This document shows positions 18,699 to 27,542 of a DNA stretch of 64,000 bases, one piece after another; position 1 is the first letter of the stretch, and each line of letters starts with the position of its first letter. The position numbers were made by a program, and so were the translations under genes. This stretch comes from OPU3-GD-OMZ sp964515235 (GTDB lineage: Bacteria; Pseudomonadota; Gammaproteobacteria; Methylococcales; Methylomonadaceae): positions 12,828-76,827 of the forward strand of contig CAZEVO010000004.1 of assembly GCA_964515235.1 (NCBI GenBank). The letters run 5' to 3'. The notes under the pieces were generated by a model. The model was not told where the DNA came from. It saw nothing but the letters and a program-made list of their open reading frames with translations, and made no database searches.

Positions 18699-19568
18699 TT
18701 AAGACAACAAGGCTTTAATTCGTTCGCCAATTTCGGTCGGTGATCTCACTACATCAACCCCTGCTGATGACAAGGCTGCAATCTTTCCTTCCGCTGTGCC
18801 TTTACCACCAGTGATAATAGCACCGGCATGACCCATTCGTTTTCCCGGAGGTGCAGTGATGCCAGCAATATAACCAACAATCGGCTTTCTAACATGATCT
18901 GAAATATAGTCTGCAACTTCTTCTTCTTCGCTCCCGCCAATTTCTCCAACCATGACAATACCCTCAGTCACAGGATCTTCCTCAAATAATTTGATAACAT
19001 CAATAAAGCGTAAACCATGAATTGGATCACCACCAATACCCACACACGTTGACTGACCTAAACCTTGTTGTGTTGTTTGCTTAACTGCCTCATAAGTCAA
19101 CGTTCCTGATCGTGAAACAATACCAATTTTACCAGGCAAATGAATATCGCCCGACATAATGCCAATTTTACATTCTCCGGGAGTAATAATACCGGGGCAA
19201 TTTGGACCGATCAGCACGGATTCTGAATTTTCAAGAACCGCCTTTACTTTTAGCATATGTAAAATAGGAATACCTTCGGTAATACACACAATGACTTTTA
19301 TACCCGCTTCTTCCGCTTCCAAAATCGCATCCGCGGCAAAGGGCGCTGGCACATAAATCATAGTGGCATCAACCTCAGTAAAATCAACTACTTCCTGAAC
19401 ACTGTCAAAAACCGTTAATCCTAAATGTTGCTCGCCACCGCGCCCAGGGGTAACTCCAGCAACTAGCCTTGTACCATAGGCTAAAGCCTGCTGTGAATGA
19501 AAAAGTCCTTGCTTACCGGTAAGACCTTGACAAATAACCTTCGTACTTTGGTCTATTAAAATACTCAT
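18699..19568 (-). CDS. sucD: Succinyl-CoA ligase alpha subunit
   Basis: Catalyses substrate-level phosphorylation in the TCA cycle with SucC. The 289-residue subunit has the CoA-binding Rossmann part (VICQGLTGKQGLFHSQQALAYGTRLVAGVTPGRGG) and the phosphohistidine in GHAGAIITGG (His247). Its ATG overlaps the sucC stop by four bases (ATGA). No 2-oxoglutarate dehydrogenase genes are adjacent, unlike in E. coli. The related malate-CoA ligase of the serine cycle is a less likely alternative. Confidence 0.95.
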   Translation of the reverse strand: MSILIDQSTKVICQGLTGKQGLFHSQQALAYGTRLVAGVTPGRGGEQHLGLTVFDSVQEVVDFTEVDATMIYVPAPFAADAILEAEEAGIKVIVCITEGIPILHMLKVKAVLENSESVLIGPNCPGIITPGECKIGIMSGDIHLPGKIGIVSRSGTLTYEAVKQTTQQGLGQSTCVGIGGDPIHGLRFIDVIKLFEEDPVTEGIVMVGEIGGSEEEEVADYISDHVRKPIVGYIAGITAPPGKRMGHAGAIITGGKGTAEGKIAALSSAGVDVVRSPTEIGERIKALLS

Positions 19569-20731
19569 ACACCCTCCGCAAGTTCAACAACTTTAATCGC
19601 TGCTGCTTCCAAATCTTCAGCCGCAATAACCGATAACCCGGAATCATTTAACAATTGCCTACCCAATTCTGCATTGGTTCCTTCCAATCGAACCACAATG
19701 GGAATGGCCATCTTTACTTCCTCAATAGCAATAATTAAACCTTTAGCAATCATATCGCACTGGACAATACCACCAAATATATTAACCAGTATCGCCTTAA
19801 CATGTTCATCCGATAAAATGATTTTAAACGCTTCTGTTACTCTGCTGGCTGTTGCTTCACCACCGACATCAAGAAAATTAGCAGGCTCTCCGCCTTTTAA
19901 CTTAACCAGATCCATCGTCGCCATCGCCAATCCAGCACCATTAACCATACAACCGATATTACCCGATAACGTAATATAATTAAGGCCGAATCCTTGAGCC
20001 TTGTTCTCTTTGATATCTTCTTGCTCTCGGTCCCTCAATGCCAAAATATCAGAATGCCCAGACAAAGCATTATCATCAAAAATTATCTTGGCATCGAGCG
20101 CCAACAAATTATCATTTTCAGTTTCAACCAAAGGATTAATTTCAATTTGACTCGCATCTTTTTCAATAAATATTTGGTACATACCCCGCATAATTCGCTC
20201 CATAATACGAATCTGCTCACCTTTCAAAGACAAGGCATAAGCAACACGGCGACATTGATACGATTGCAAGCCAACAATGGGGTTGACCTCCACGGAAAGA
20301 ATTTTCTCTGGCGTTGTCAGTGCAACCTCTTCAATATCCATACCCCCAGATTCTGAAACAATAAACACCAATTTCTCAGAAACACGCTCAACCAATACAC
20401 TCAAATAAAATTCACGTTTTAGTGCTACAGTTTCTTCAATCCAAACAGAATTCACTGGAAGTCCTTTTTCACCAGTTTGCTTAGTCACCAAACGCGTTCC
20501 TAATAATTGATGACTTACTTCTGAAATTTTACTAAAACTGTCAACCACATGAACACCACCTGCTTGGCCACGTCCACCAGCATGAACCTGTGCTTTAAGA
20601 ACCCAAGCATTACGCTCTAACATTTGAGCACACTGCTTAGCTTCTTCTACTGTTGAAGCCAATTTCCCTACAGGAACAGGAACACCATAATCACTGAGAA
20701 TTTGTTTTGCCTGATATTCATGAATATTCAT
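19565..20731 (-). CDS. sucC: Succinyl-CoA ligase beta subunit (ADP-forming)
   Basis: Nucleotide-binding partner of SucD, 388 residues, with an ATP-grasp domain (MNIHEYQAKQIL, KAQVHAGGRGQAGGV) and a C-terminal ligase domain with the power-helix region NIFGGIVQCDMIAKG. The ATG at 20731 is preferred to an overlapping upstream GTG because AAGGA lies eight bases upstream. It forms a two-gene operon with sucD. Residue choice does not settle ADP versus GDP preference. Confidence 0.95.
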   Translation of the reverse strand: MNIHEYQAKQILSDYGVPVPVGKLASTVEEAKQCAQMLERNAWVLKAQVHAGGRGQAGGVHVVDSFSKISEVSHQLLGTRLVTKQTGEKGLPVNSVWIEETVALKREFYLSVLVERVSEKLVFIVSESGGMDIEEVALTTPEKILSVEVNPIVGLQSYQCRRVAYALSLKGEQIRIMERIMRGMYQIFIEKDASQIEINPLVETENDNLLALDAKIIFDDNALSGHSDILALRDREQEDIKENKAQGFGLNYITLSGNIGCMVNGAGLAMATMDLVKLKGGEPANFLDVGGEATASRVTEAFKIILSDEHVKAILVNIFGGIVQCDMIAKGLIIAIEEVKMAIPIVVRLEGTNAELGRQLLNDSGLSVIAAEDLEAAAIKVVELAEGV

Positions 20732-20819
20732 CACTCTATTCCTTTTTCAAATCTACGCATTCTGGTTAACAATAACTGTAACAATTATTCTAAAACAATG
20801 GCACATATATGATGACTAA

Positions 20820-22037
20820 TTAATCTATCTGCTTTGCTGCCAACGCTGGTAAGCCTGACCGAAGTCCCATCGCATATTGATTAAACATTTGTTTTAGAAG
20901 CCTTGAATTATTAATCACATTCATTCCCGTCGCTCGCAACTGAACAAAAGGTTGGCTATGGATCCCATACATACGCTTTAAAAAATCCATCGCTGTCATC
21001 ATGACTAAATTATCACCTTTCCGCCAGCGCTCGTAACGCCTTAAAACCTGCTCCCCACCCAACAGCCTCCCACGCTCTTTTGCTTTTGCTACTAATTCAA
21101 TGATAGCCGCAGCATCCAGTAATCCGGCATTAGCACCCTGCCCCGCTAAAGGATGCATGGTGTGCGCGGCATCACCGACTAGGGCAAAAGCCTTCGCGGT
21201 ATAACGACTGGCATGTTGAAAATTAAGTGGGAAGGCAGCACGTGCCCCCACAGCGGTTATTTCACCCAACAACCCGCTTGAAGCGACCGTTAAAGCGGCT
21301 AAAAAATCTGCTTCTGAGCACTCCGTATACGTTTTGGCACTGATGGGATCTAATGTCCAAACTATTGAACTTTGTCCGTTGTGCAATGGTAAAAACGCTA
21401 ATGGACCCTCAGTTAAAAACCGCTGCCAAGCCGTCCTCTGATGACTCTTTGCGGTTGATACCGTTGTTACTAATCCTTGTTGGTAATATGGCCATCCTTG
21501 TACTCCAATACCCATTTGGCATCGCAATTGAGAATGCTGACCATCTGCTGCTATAACCAACTCCGATGTTATGATTTTGCCACTCTGTAAGGTTAATTGT
21601 CGCCCTAACGAATGCTCTGCTATCGACTCAACAGGATCAGCACAAATTGCTGTGCTTTGGTTAAAATGTTCAAATAAGTCCCATAACGCAGCAATAACAA
21701 CTCTATTTTCTACGATAAAACCCAATTCCTGAAAATGACTTTCTGCACTATCAAAATGCAAACTCCCATGACCAGCATCATCATAAACGCGCATATCTCG
21801 ATAAGGACTAACACCACGCTGAACAATACCTGGCCATGCCCCTAACGCCTGCATGATATTAACCGACCCTTGTGTCAGCGCTGAAACTCGCAGGTCACAG
21901 CCACCTAGCGGCCAAGTTCGCGGCGGATCATCGTTATTTATTAAGGCAACTGAAACTCCTGCTCGCGCTAACCCACACGCAACGGTTGCGCCTACAATGC
22001 CGCCACCGACGACAACAACTTCGTACTGATCTACCAC
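20820..22037 (-). CDS. ubiI: FAD-dependent ubiquinone ring hydroxylase (UbiI-like)
   Basis: Aromatic-ring monooxygenase of ubiquinone synthesis, 405 residues. Visible are the FAD Rossmann motif VVVVGGGIVGATVACGLARAG, the DG motif around VIAADGQHSQLR and the FAD ribose motif VGDAAHTMHPLAGQGANAGLLDA. The start is GTG at 22037, with GGAGA seven bases upstream that overlaps the end of ubiH; the gap to ubiH is four bases. Gene order pepP-ubiH-ubiI supports C5 hydroxylase UbiI; UbiF or UbiM are alternatives. Confidence 0.82.
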   Translation of the reverse strand: MVDQYEVVVVGGGIVGATVACGLARAGVSVALINNDDPPRTWPLGGCDLRVSALTQGSVNIMQALGAWPGIVQRGVSPYRDMRVYDDAGHGSLHFDSAESHFQELGFIVENRVVIAALWDLFEHFNQSTAICADPVESIAEHSLGRQLTLQSGKIITSELVIAADGQHSQLRCQMGIGVQGWPYYQQGLVTTVSTAKSHQRTAWQRFLTEGPLAFLPLHNGQSSIVWTLDPISAKTYTECSEADFLAALTVASSGLLGEITAVGARAAFPLNFQHASRYTAKAFALVGDAAHTMHPLAGQGANAGLLDAAAIIELVAKAKERGRLLGGEQVLRRYERWRKGDNLVMMTAMDFLKRMYGIHSQPFVQLRATGMNVINNSRLLKQMFNQYAMGLRSGLPALAAKQID

Positions 22038-22041
22038 CTTA

Positions 22042-23253
22042 CTATCTCCGTTTACCAATACGTTGCAATCGACCTCCCAGTCCCATAGCATGTTGTGTCA
22101 CTAAAGATTTAACACTGCTAACATGATCAAGTAAAATTAATGCCGTATTACGTGAAACTGCAACAGGAACCCAATCATTAGAAAAAACACGAACTAATCC
22201 ATCGGTAAAGCTAACAACCTTATCATGGTCAATTTGACGCATTTTTGCATAGTTTTCTAGAAAAGCAGACTCACCAATATCACCTTCCTGCTCAGCCTGT
22301 TCAATTAACATTTCTGCTAACTGCAATATATCACGTAACCCAAGATTAAAACCCTGCCCAGCCACCGGATGTAATTGATGTACTGCATTACCGACAATAA
22401 CAGCACGCCCCTCAACCATTTTTTCAGCGCGAATAAGGTTCACCGGAAAAGCAAAACGAGGTCCTGCTAACTCTAATGGCCCCATTCTGTAACCAAAACA
22501 ATTTTGCAATTCTGCCAGAAAATCGTGATCACTCATTTGAATAAGGTCATCTGCGTTTTCAGTTTTACGCGTCCAAACAACAGAACTATGGTTTCCTGTT
22601 GTTGGCAAAATAGCTAAAGGACCCTCGTCAGTAAAGCGTTCATAAGCAACATTGTCATGCCCTAAAGATGACCGTACAGTCGTTACAATTGCTTTTTGGT
22701 AATACTCCGTCGTCTTTTGCTCAATAGCCAATAATTGCCGAACCGTGGATTGCCCACCATCGGCACCTATCACGAGTTTAGCAGTCAAATTCACTGATTT
22801 TTGAGCAACTTTAAGATTCACATAGGCGGCCTCATCACTAGACATCAACCCCACAACCCGAGCTGGACAATAGGTCGTTAATTCAGTTTTACTCGCTTGT
22901 TCACTCACATAACTTTCTATATGTTGGGCTGTAATCACATAACCCAATGCCTCAACACCTTCTTTCTCTGCTGATAAACGCGTCTTACCAAAATGACCTT
23001 GGTCAGAAACATGAATATGTTTAATTGGTGTAGCTGTTTTTTTTATGACTTCCCACAGATCCAAAGCTGCTAACATAATGCTCGACCCATAAGCCAACGC
23101 CAAAGCACGTTGCCCTATCGGGGCATGCTTTCTTGCTGTAGCTGTTTCAGCTTCAATTAATGCAATCCGCAAACCGGAATCTTTTAATGCTAAAGCTAAA
23201 CAATTACCAGCTAACCCTCCACCGACAATAATTAAGTCATAATCGCAACGCAT
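22042..23253 (-). CDS. ubiH: 2-octaprenyl-6-methoxyphenol hydroxylase UbiH
   Basis: Second FAD monooxygenase of ubiquinone ring modification, 403 residues. It begins CDYDLIIVGGGLAGNCLALALKDSG (FAD binding), has the DG motif VIGADGGQSTVRQLL and the C-terminal VGNAVHQLHPVAGQGFNLGLRD. The last motif has Gly-Asn where many relatives have Gly-Asp, as is common in UbiH. It lies one base downstream of pepP and four bases upstream of the UbiI-like gene. Confidence 0.9.
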   Translation of the reverse strand: MRCDYDLIIVGGGLAGNCLALALKDSGLRIALIEAETATARKHAPIGQRALALAYGSSIMLAALDLWEVIKKTATPIKHIHVSDQGHFGKTRLSAEKEGVEALGYVITAQHIESYVSEQASKTELTTYCPARVVGLMSSDEAAYVNLKVAQKSVNLTAKLVIGADGGQSTVRQLLAIEQKTTEYYQKAIVTTVRSSLGHDNVAYERFTDEGPLAILPTTGNHSSVVWTRKTENADDLIQMSDHDFLAELQNCFGYRMGPLELAGPRFAFPVNLIRAEKMVEGRAVIVGNAVHQLHPVAGQGFNLGLRDILQLAEMLIEQAEQEGDIGESAFLENYAKMRQIDHDKVVSFTDGLVRVFSNDWVPVAVSRNTALILLDHVSSVKSLVTQHAMGLGGRLQRIGKRR

Positions 23254-24564
23254 TTACCCAACCTGCATTAATGCTTCAATCTCCTGAATACTTTTAGGTG
23301 CTGCATCAGTCAATACTTCACAGCCATTTTCTGTTACCAGAACATCATCCTCTATTCGTATTCCAATACCCCGCCACTGCGGTGCAACTGAAGTGTCCTC
23401 TTGAGGAATATAAAGCCCCGGCTCAATCGTCAAAACCATACCCGACTCTAAAACACGCCACTGCCCGTCTAATTTATAATCACCTACATCATGCACATCC
23501 ATTCCTAACCAATGGCCAATTCGATGCATATAATATGGCTTATAGGCTTCTTCCTCAATTAATTCAGCAATAGCACCACTTAAAATACCTAAATCCACCA
23601 ATCCTTTGGTTAACACTTCAATAGCAATATCATGTGAGTAATTCCAAGGTATTCCGGGTTTAACCTGTTCTATTGCGGCAAGTTGTGCATCTAAAACTAG
23701 TTGATACAATAACTTCTGCGGCTGACTAAAACGACCCGAAACTGGGAAAGTCCGAGTAATATCAGCCGCATAATAATTACATTCCGCGCCTGCATCAATT
23801 AATAACAAATCTCCGGCTTGTAAACGCGAAGAGTTTTCAGTGTAATGTAGTACACAGGCATTAGCACCACTGGCCACAATCGAAGGATAAGCCGGCGACC
23901 TGAGTCCATGAAACATAAACTCATGAATCAATTCTGCTTCAATCTGAAACTCATATTGACACGACTGACAACTCCTCATAGCCCGTTTGTGCGCTTTCGT
24001 AGAAATTTCAGCTGCTTGACGCATCCACGTTAATTCTTGGGCACTCTTAAAAAGGCGCATCTCATGCAAGACATGCTCTAAAGAAACAAATTCGCCCGGC
24101 ACCTGAATTCCCGAGCGGCTTTTTTCTCTTAAGGTGTTAACCCATTCCAGTATATGATGATTAAGCTCACTATCTCGCCCCATGGGATAAAAAACCCGCG
24201 CTTTATTCTCTAGTAAGCCCGGTAAAATATCATCCAGATCTTCAATAGGAAAAGCATCATCAGCACCATAATCTTTAACAGCACCCTCTAAACCAGCATG
24301 AGCTCCTTCCCACAATGCCTTTTGCGCATCGAATTCAGAGCAAAATAATAAATATTCACCTTGTAAACGACCAGGAATGAAAACAGCTACAGAATTGGGC
24401 TCGGCAAATCCTGTTAAGTAATAAAAATCACTATCTTGACGAAAAGGATAATCAACGTCTCTGTTGCGATTTTTTTCAGTCGCACCCGCAACAATAGCGA
24501 TATTTCCCTCGCCCATCTCTTCCATCATAAAACGCCGTCGGCGTTTAAACTCTTCTTGATTCAT
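23254..24564 (-). CDS. pepP: Xaa-Pro aminopeptidase
   Basis: Removes N-terminal residues that precede proline. The 436-residue protein has an N-terminal creatinase-like domain and a pita-bread metallopeptidase domain with the dimanganese ligands: the aspartates in LIDAGAECNYYAADITRTFP, His in HRIGHWLGMDVHD, Glu in TIEPGLYIPQ and Glu in GIGIRIEDDVLVT. It belongs to the ygfB-pepP-ubiH-ubiI cluster and starts 32 bases after ygfB. Confidence 0.96.
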   Translation of the reverse strand: MNQEEFKRRRRFMMEEMGEGNIAIVAGATEKNRNRDVDYPFRQDSDFYYLTGFAEPNSVAVFIPGRLQGEYLLFCSEFDAQKALWEGAHAGLEGAVKDYGADDAFPIEDLDDILPGLLENKARVFYPMGRDSELNHHILEWVNTLREKSRSGIQVPGEFVSLEHVLHEMRLFKSAQELTWMRQAAEISTKAHKRAMRSCQSCQYEFQIEAELIHEFMFHGLRSPAYPSIVASGANACVLHYTENSSRLQAGDLLLIDAGAECNYYAADITRTFPVSGRFSQPQKLLYQLVLDAQLAAIEQVKPGIPWNYSHDIAIEVLTKGLVDLGILSGAIAELIEEEAYKPYYMHRIGHWLGMDVHDVGDYKLDGQWRVLESGMVLTIEPGLYIPQEDTSVAPQWRGIGIRIEDDVLVTENGCEVLTDAAPKSIQEIEALMQVG

Positions 24565-24596
24565 ACGTTAATTATTTTTTAAAAATCCAGCCAATT

Positions 24597-25121
24597 CTAA
24601 TGCAATGCCTTGGTGTCATCTTGTTGAGCTAAATCAGAATGGATAACCTGAACAGCCACCCGAACATATTCAACCAGTTCGATAAAGGCAGCCTCATCCT
24701 CTTCACCTTCCACATCACCGTCTACATGTGTAAATTCAACAATATCCTTTAGTAATTCACCGCTTTCTCCCGGCCAATCATCTAATGAACGCGTAAAACC
24801 CAAACCCAACAAAAAGCCTAAACACCAATGCCTTAAAGCTTCAACACGGTCAGATAAAATCTCATCATCATCAGGCAATAATAAATCAAACTCAAAACCA
24901 CCCTCGCTCAACAATTTGGCTGTCTGTTCAAACAACGCCAACAAAGCCAATTTTTCAACATCGGTCAAAGGCTTTGACTCTGCCAATAATTCTTTTAGCC
25001 ATAATTCACCTGACACCTGTATATCAACACACAACATTCCAGTTGCAATACCGTGTGCCTCAGCGGCATTTGATGTTACACCAGCGTCCATTAGCAATGT
25101 ATCAAGAGATAAATATGTCAT
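24597..25121 (-). CDS. ygfB: UPF0149 family protein YgfB
   Basis: Acidic cytoplasmic protein of 174 residues in the UPF0149 family, with the signature NAAEAHGIATGMLCVD and LRHWCLGFLLGLGF, then an acidic tail region (VDGDVEGEEDEAAFIELVEYVRVAVQVI). In Pseudomonas a relative modulates ampDh3 and beta-lactam response; the general role remains unclear. It heads the pepP-ubi transcript and is divergent from the zapB-like/zapA pair, as in E. coli. Confidence 0.92.
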   Translation of the reverse strand: MTYLSLDTLLMDAGVTSNAAEAHGIATGMLCVDIQVSGELWLKELLAESKPLTDVEKLALLALFEQTAKLLSEGGFEFDLLLPDDDEILSDRVEALRHWCLGFLLGLGFTRSLDDWPGESGELLKDIVEFTHVDGDVEGEEDEAAFIELVEYVRVAVQVIHSDLAQQDDTKALH

Positions 25122-25198
25122 AAAATAACGTAAACCTTTTTTTGAACTTTAATAAAGCAGACCCCTTATGCTAGTATCTAGAGTCTTATTCAGAAAAT

Positions 25199-25459
25199 AT
25201 GAGATTTTTCAATATTAACCCTATTCCGCAAGCCATGGTAAGTGAAAATAAGCAACTTAATCAAATTCAAATCCTTGAAGAAAAACTGGATAGCCTTATT
25301 CAAATGTGTAATTCCATTACTGAAGAAAATGAATTGCTTAAAGTCAAACAGGCAGAATTAATACGTGAAAAATCTAAGCTAATCGAGAAAACAGTTCTAG
25401 CAAAAACAAAAGTTGAAGCCATGATAACACGACTCAAATCAATGGAGCATATGTCATGA
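25199..25459 (+). CDS. ZapB-like coiled-coil division protein (TIGR02449 type)
   Basis: Small protein of 86 residues that is nearly all predicted coiled coil (NQIQILEEKLDSLIQMCNSITEENELLK and a Lys-rich continuation). It overlaps zapA by four bases, the usual location of the conserved TIGR02449 cell-division-associated family. A second possible start at 25235 (MVSENKQ) would remove an unconserved 12-residue leader; neither start has a strong ribosome site. A role with ZapA at the Z-ring is inferred from operon structure. Confidence 0.75.
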   Translation: MRFFNINPIPQAMVSENKQLNQIQILEEKLDSLIQMCNSITEENELLKVKQAELIREKSKLIEKTVLAKTKVEAMITRLKSMEHMS

Positions 25460-25752
25460 CAAAAAACTGTTCTGTTTCACTATCAATTCTCGGAAAAGAA
25501 TATAAAGTTTCGTGCACAACTGAAGAAAAAGATAACCTTACAGAATCAGCACAACGACTGGATCAAAAAATGCGTGAAATTAGAGATTCTGGAAAAGTCA
25601 CCAACGCAGAAAGAGTTGCCGTTATGGCTGCTCTAAATCTAGTCCATGATACCGACCCAACTACAGTTAAAAACCCACAACTAAACCTTGAAATAGACCG
25701 CCATCTATTACGATTACAAAAAAAAATAGATAGTACACTAGAAAAAGTTTAA
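25456..25752 (+). CDS. zapA: Cell division protein ZapA
   Basis: Cytosolic FtsZ-bundling protein of 98 residues. The N-terminal VSLSILGKEYKVSCTTEEKDNLTESAQRLDQKMREIRDSGKVTNAERVAVMAALNLVHD is the ZapA domain, followed by a C-terminal helix for dimer/tetramer formation. It overlaps the preceding ZapB-like gene by four bases and is directly upstream of 6S RNA, as in other gammaproteobacteria. Confidence 0.94.
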   Translation: MTKNCSVSLSILGKEYKVSCTTEEKDNLTESAQRLDQKMREIRDSGKVTNAERVAVMAALNLVHDTDPTTVKNPQLNLEIDRHLLRLQKKIDSTLEKV

Positions 25753-25782
25753 TTTCCCTTTCCTGTCAATCATCAACTGCGT

Positions 25783-25788
25783 TAGAAT
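25783..25788 (+). promoter_or_regulatory. Candidate -10 box for 6S RNA
   Basis: TAGAAT at 25783-25788 lies seven bases before the predicted 5' end of the 6S RNA closing stem (25795). No good -35 at the standard distance was found, though CTGTCAA lies upstream at about 25763-25769. Confidence 0.35.
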
Positions 25789-25794
25789 GAGCTC

Positions 25795-25972
25795 GTGTCT
25801 CCTGTAGCAACCGAGGCGTATTTGGTCTTCTTGGGCTTAGATACAACTTTAGGGTACAGAAATAGATCATGGTGTGCATGTCCGTTAACGGAAAGCCTAA
25901 TTGCTCTATAATGTTCCCACTTGAACCGCTGGTTCAAGAACAAAAATACGAAACGGTGCACATGGGAGACAC
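25795..25972 (+). ncRNA. ssrS: 6S RNA
   Basis: Regulatory RNA that mimics an open promoter and binds sigma-70 RNA polymerase in stationary phase. The ends pair: GTGTCTCC (25795-25802) with GGAGACAC (25965-25972), giving a perfect 8-bp closing stem. Near the 3' side is the typical hairpin ACTTGAACC-GCT-GGTTCAAGA (about 25919-25940), matching the conserved TTGAACC/GGTTCAA element of gammaproteobacterial 6S RNA. Length (about 178 bases) and position right after zapA agree. Exact ends are estimates. Confidence 0.9.
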
Positions 25973-26129
25973 CGCATATAAATATTATTACGCTTCAGCA
26001 GTAACTAATACCATCACACCTAGTGTTTCAAACTCAACCTGAAGTCTTGATGGCTAATATCAGTATCGGATAGAATTAGCCCATGCCTATTTAAGCAATG
26101 CTTTATTTACCTTCTGGTCACATTTACGG
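25973..26129. other. Noncoding gap after 6S RNA
   Basis: In many gammaproteobacteria fau (ygfA, 5-formyltetrahydrofolate cyclo-ligase) follows 6S RNA; here there is no reading frame and no recognisable remnant before the convergent waaC. No clear terminator hairpin with a T-tract was found either. Confidence 0.5.
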
Positions 26130-27125
26130 CTAACCTAACAACCTTTTCGCATGCTCAATAACAGCCATTTCTGGAATTTCAGAAATAGAAAAATCTTGCT
26201 TATTAAGCTTTAGAGGATTAACCGTAGAGGGCGATTTGATGGCTACATTTATTTCAGTTTGATAAATACGACTAACTGGCGTAGGTCCAAACAAGGTGAT
26301 TGAAGGCTTATTGAACCCCCAAGCCATATGCGTTGGACCGGTATCATTTCCAATCATTAAATCTGTATTTGCTATCACCGCCTTTAACGCATTCATGGAT
26401 AATTTAGGCAAAACCTTTGCAAATATCGAACGCTGCGCAATCCAATCTGCCCGTTCTTTTTCTTGCGCTGTTCCCCAGAGTATTAAGCAATTTTGCTGTA
26501 ATCCCTCTATCACCCCAAGAAAATTTTCTTTAGGGTAATTTCTACTCTCCCAAGTTGAGCCAATCGCAAAAACAATATTCTTTTTTGTCTGAGACAGATA
26601 CTTGACATAAACATCACTACACGGCTGATAAAACAAAAAAGGGCGCTTATTGACGATCAGATCCTCACAAACCCGAAAACCCAGCGGCTCGGTCATCACT
26701 TGAACATTTCGGTCAATCGTATTCCCCTCATATGGACTGCTAATGCTTATGTTATAAAACATTGCAGCTAGACTTTCACGCACAGAAAACCTGTCAAAGC
26801 CTGCCGTATTTTTCCCCAATAACCGACTCACCACCGCTGATTTTATTAAACCCTGCGCATCTATAATGCAGTCGTAGTTATTTTCTGAAAAACTTTTTAG
26901 CTGCTTAAATTGCTTAAAAATACCTCTTTGATTGTTTTTTAATGCCTTTAAATTAACCACATTAACTTGGTCAATATCAGGATTGTTTGCCAATAATTCA
27001 GCGAATGCAGCCTCTACAAACCAATCAATTTGAATATCCTTAATATGGCTCTTTAAAAACTGCAACGCAACCATAGCATGGACAATATCACCCAATGCGG
27101 ATAACTTAACAATGGCAATTTTCAC
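26130..27125 (-). CDS. waaC: Lipopolysaccharide heptosyltransferase I
   Basis: Adds the first heptose to Kdo2-lipid A at the inner membrane. The 331-residue GT9 protein starts MKIAIVKLSALGDIVHAMVALQFLK, the WaaC signature, includes YDCIIDAQGLIKSA, and a C-terminal nucleotide-heptose site around IGNDTGPTHMAWGFNKPSITLFGPTP. The start codon is GTG, overlapping the stop of a waaF remnant by four bases with no clear ribosome site, so it may depend on translational coupling. Confidence 0.93.
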   Translation of the reverse strand: MKIAIVKLSALGDIVHAMVALQFLKSHIKDIQIDWFVEAAFAELLANNPDIDQVNVVNLKALKNNQRGIFKQFKQLKSFSENNYDCIIDAQGLIKSAVVSRLLGKNTAGFDRFSVRESLAAMFYNISISSPYEGNTIDRNVQVMTEPLGFRVCEDLIVNKRPFLFYQPCSDVYVKYLSQTKKNIVFAIGSTWESRNYPKENFLGVIEGLQQNCLILWGTAQEKERADWIAQRSIFAKVLPKLSMNALKAVIANTDLMIGNDTGPTHMAWGFNKPSITLFGPTPVSRIYQTEINVAIKSPSTVNPLKLNKQDFSISEIPEMAVIEHAKRLLG

Positions 27126-27529
27126 AAGTTAAAAGCCATTATTTCAGAAAGAACATCGTCAGGCGTCATTTCAGTTAAACAAGGCTCAGATGGTTTTTGT
27201 AAAGGCACAATGCTAGCTACTTGAGGTAATGGTGGGGCAAATTCAAGACCTGAAAAACCATAAAGAGCAACCAGAGGTTTATTTAAAATAGCAACCTGCA
27301 TCGATCTTGAATCATTACTCACAGCCACATCATCCCATGATAATAAATTAATAAATTCGGCTAGCTTTACCTTTACAACTTCTGCAAAATGTGCGGACAG
27401 GCAATCTCCAACTGCTAGTCCCAAAGCGACAAAACCCTGTACGGCCATCAAGACAGACTGACTAACCTCTGGCATACGCGCCAACAATGGAAACGTCCAT
27501 GCCGGCGCCACAACCAAAACTTTATTCAA
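27122..27529 (-). pseudogene. waaF: Remnant of heptosyltransferase II gene waaF
   Basis: A 135-residue frame that is a shortened heptosyltransferase II. Its first part (VVAPAWTFPLLARMPEV) matches a segment normally about 35 residues inside WaaF, and its second part (VAVSNDSRSMQVAILNKPLVALYGFSGLEFAPPLP) matches the C-terminal donor-binding segment; about 200 central residues and the true N-terminus are absent. In that C-terminal motif the usual NDSGLMH reads NDSRSMQ. The start would be TTG at 27529. It sits in the ilvE-waaF-waaC position, supporting decay in place. The frame may persist only to couple translation of waaC. Confidence 0.8.
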
Positions 27530-27542
27530 GTCATCGACTCCA

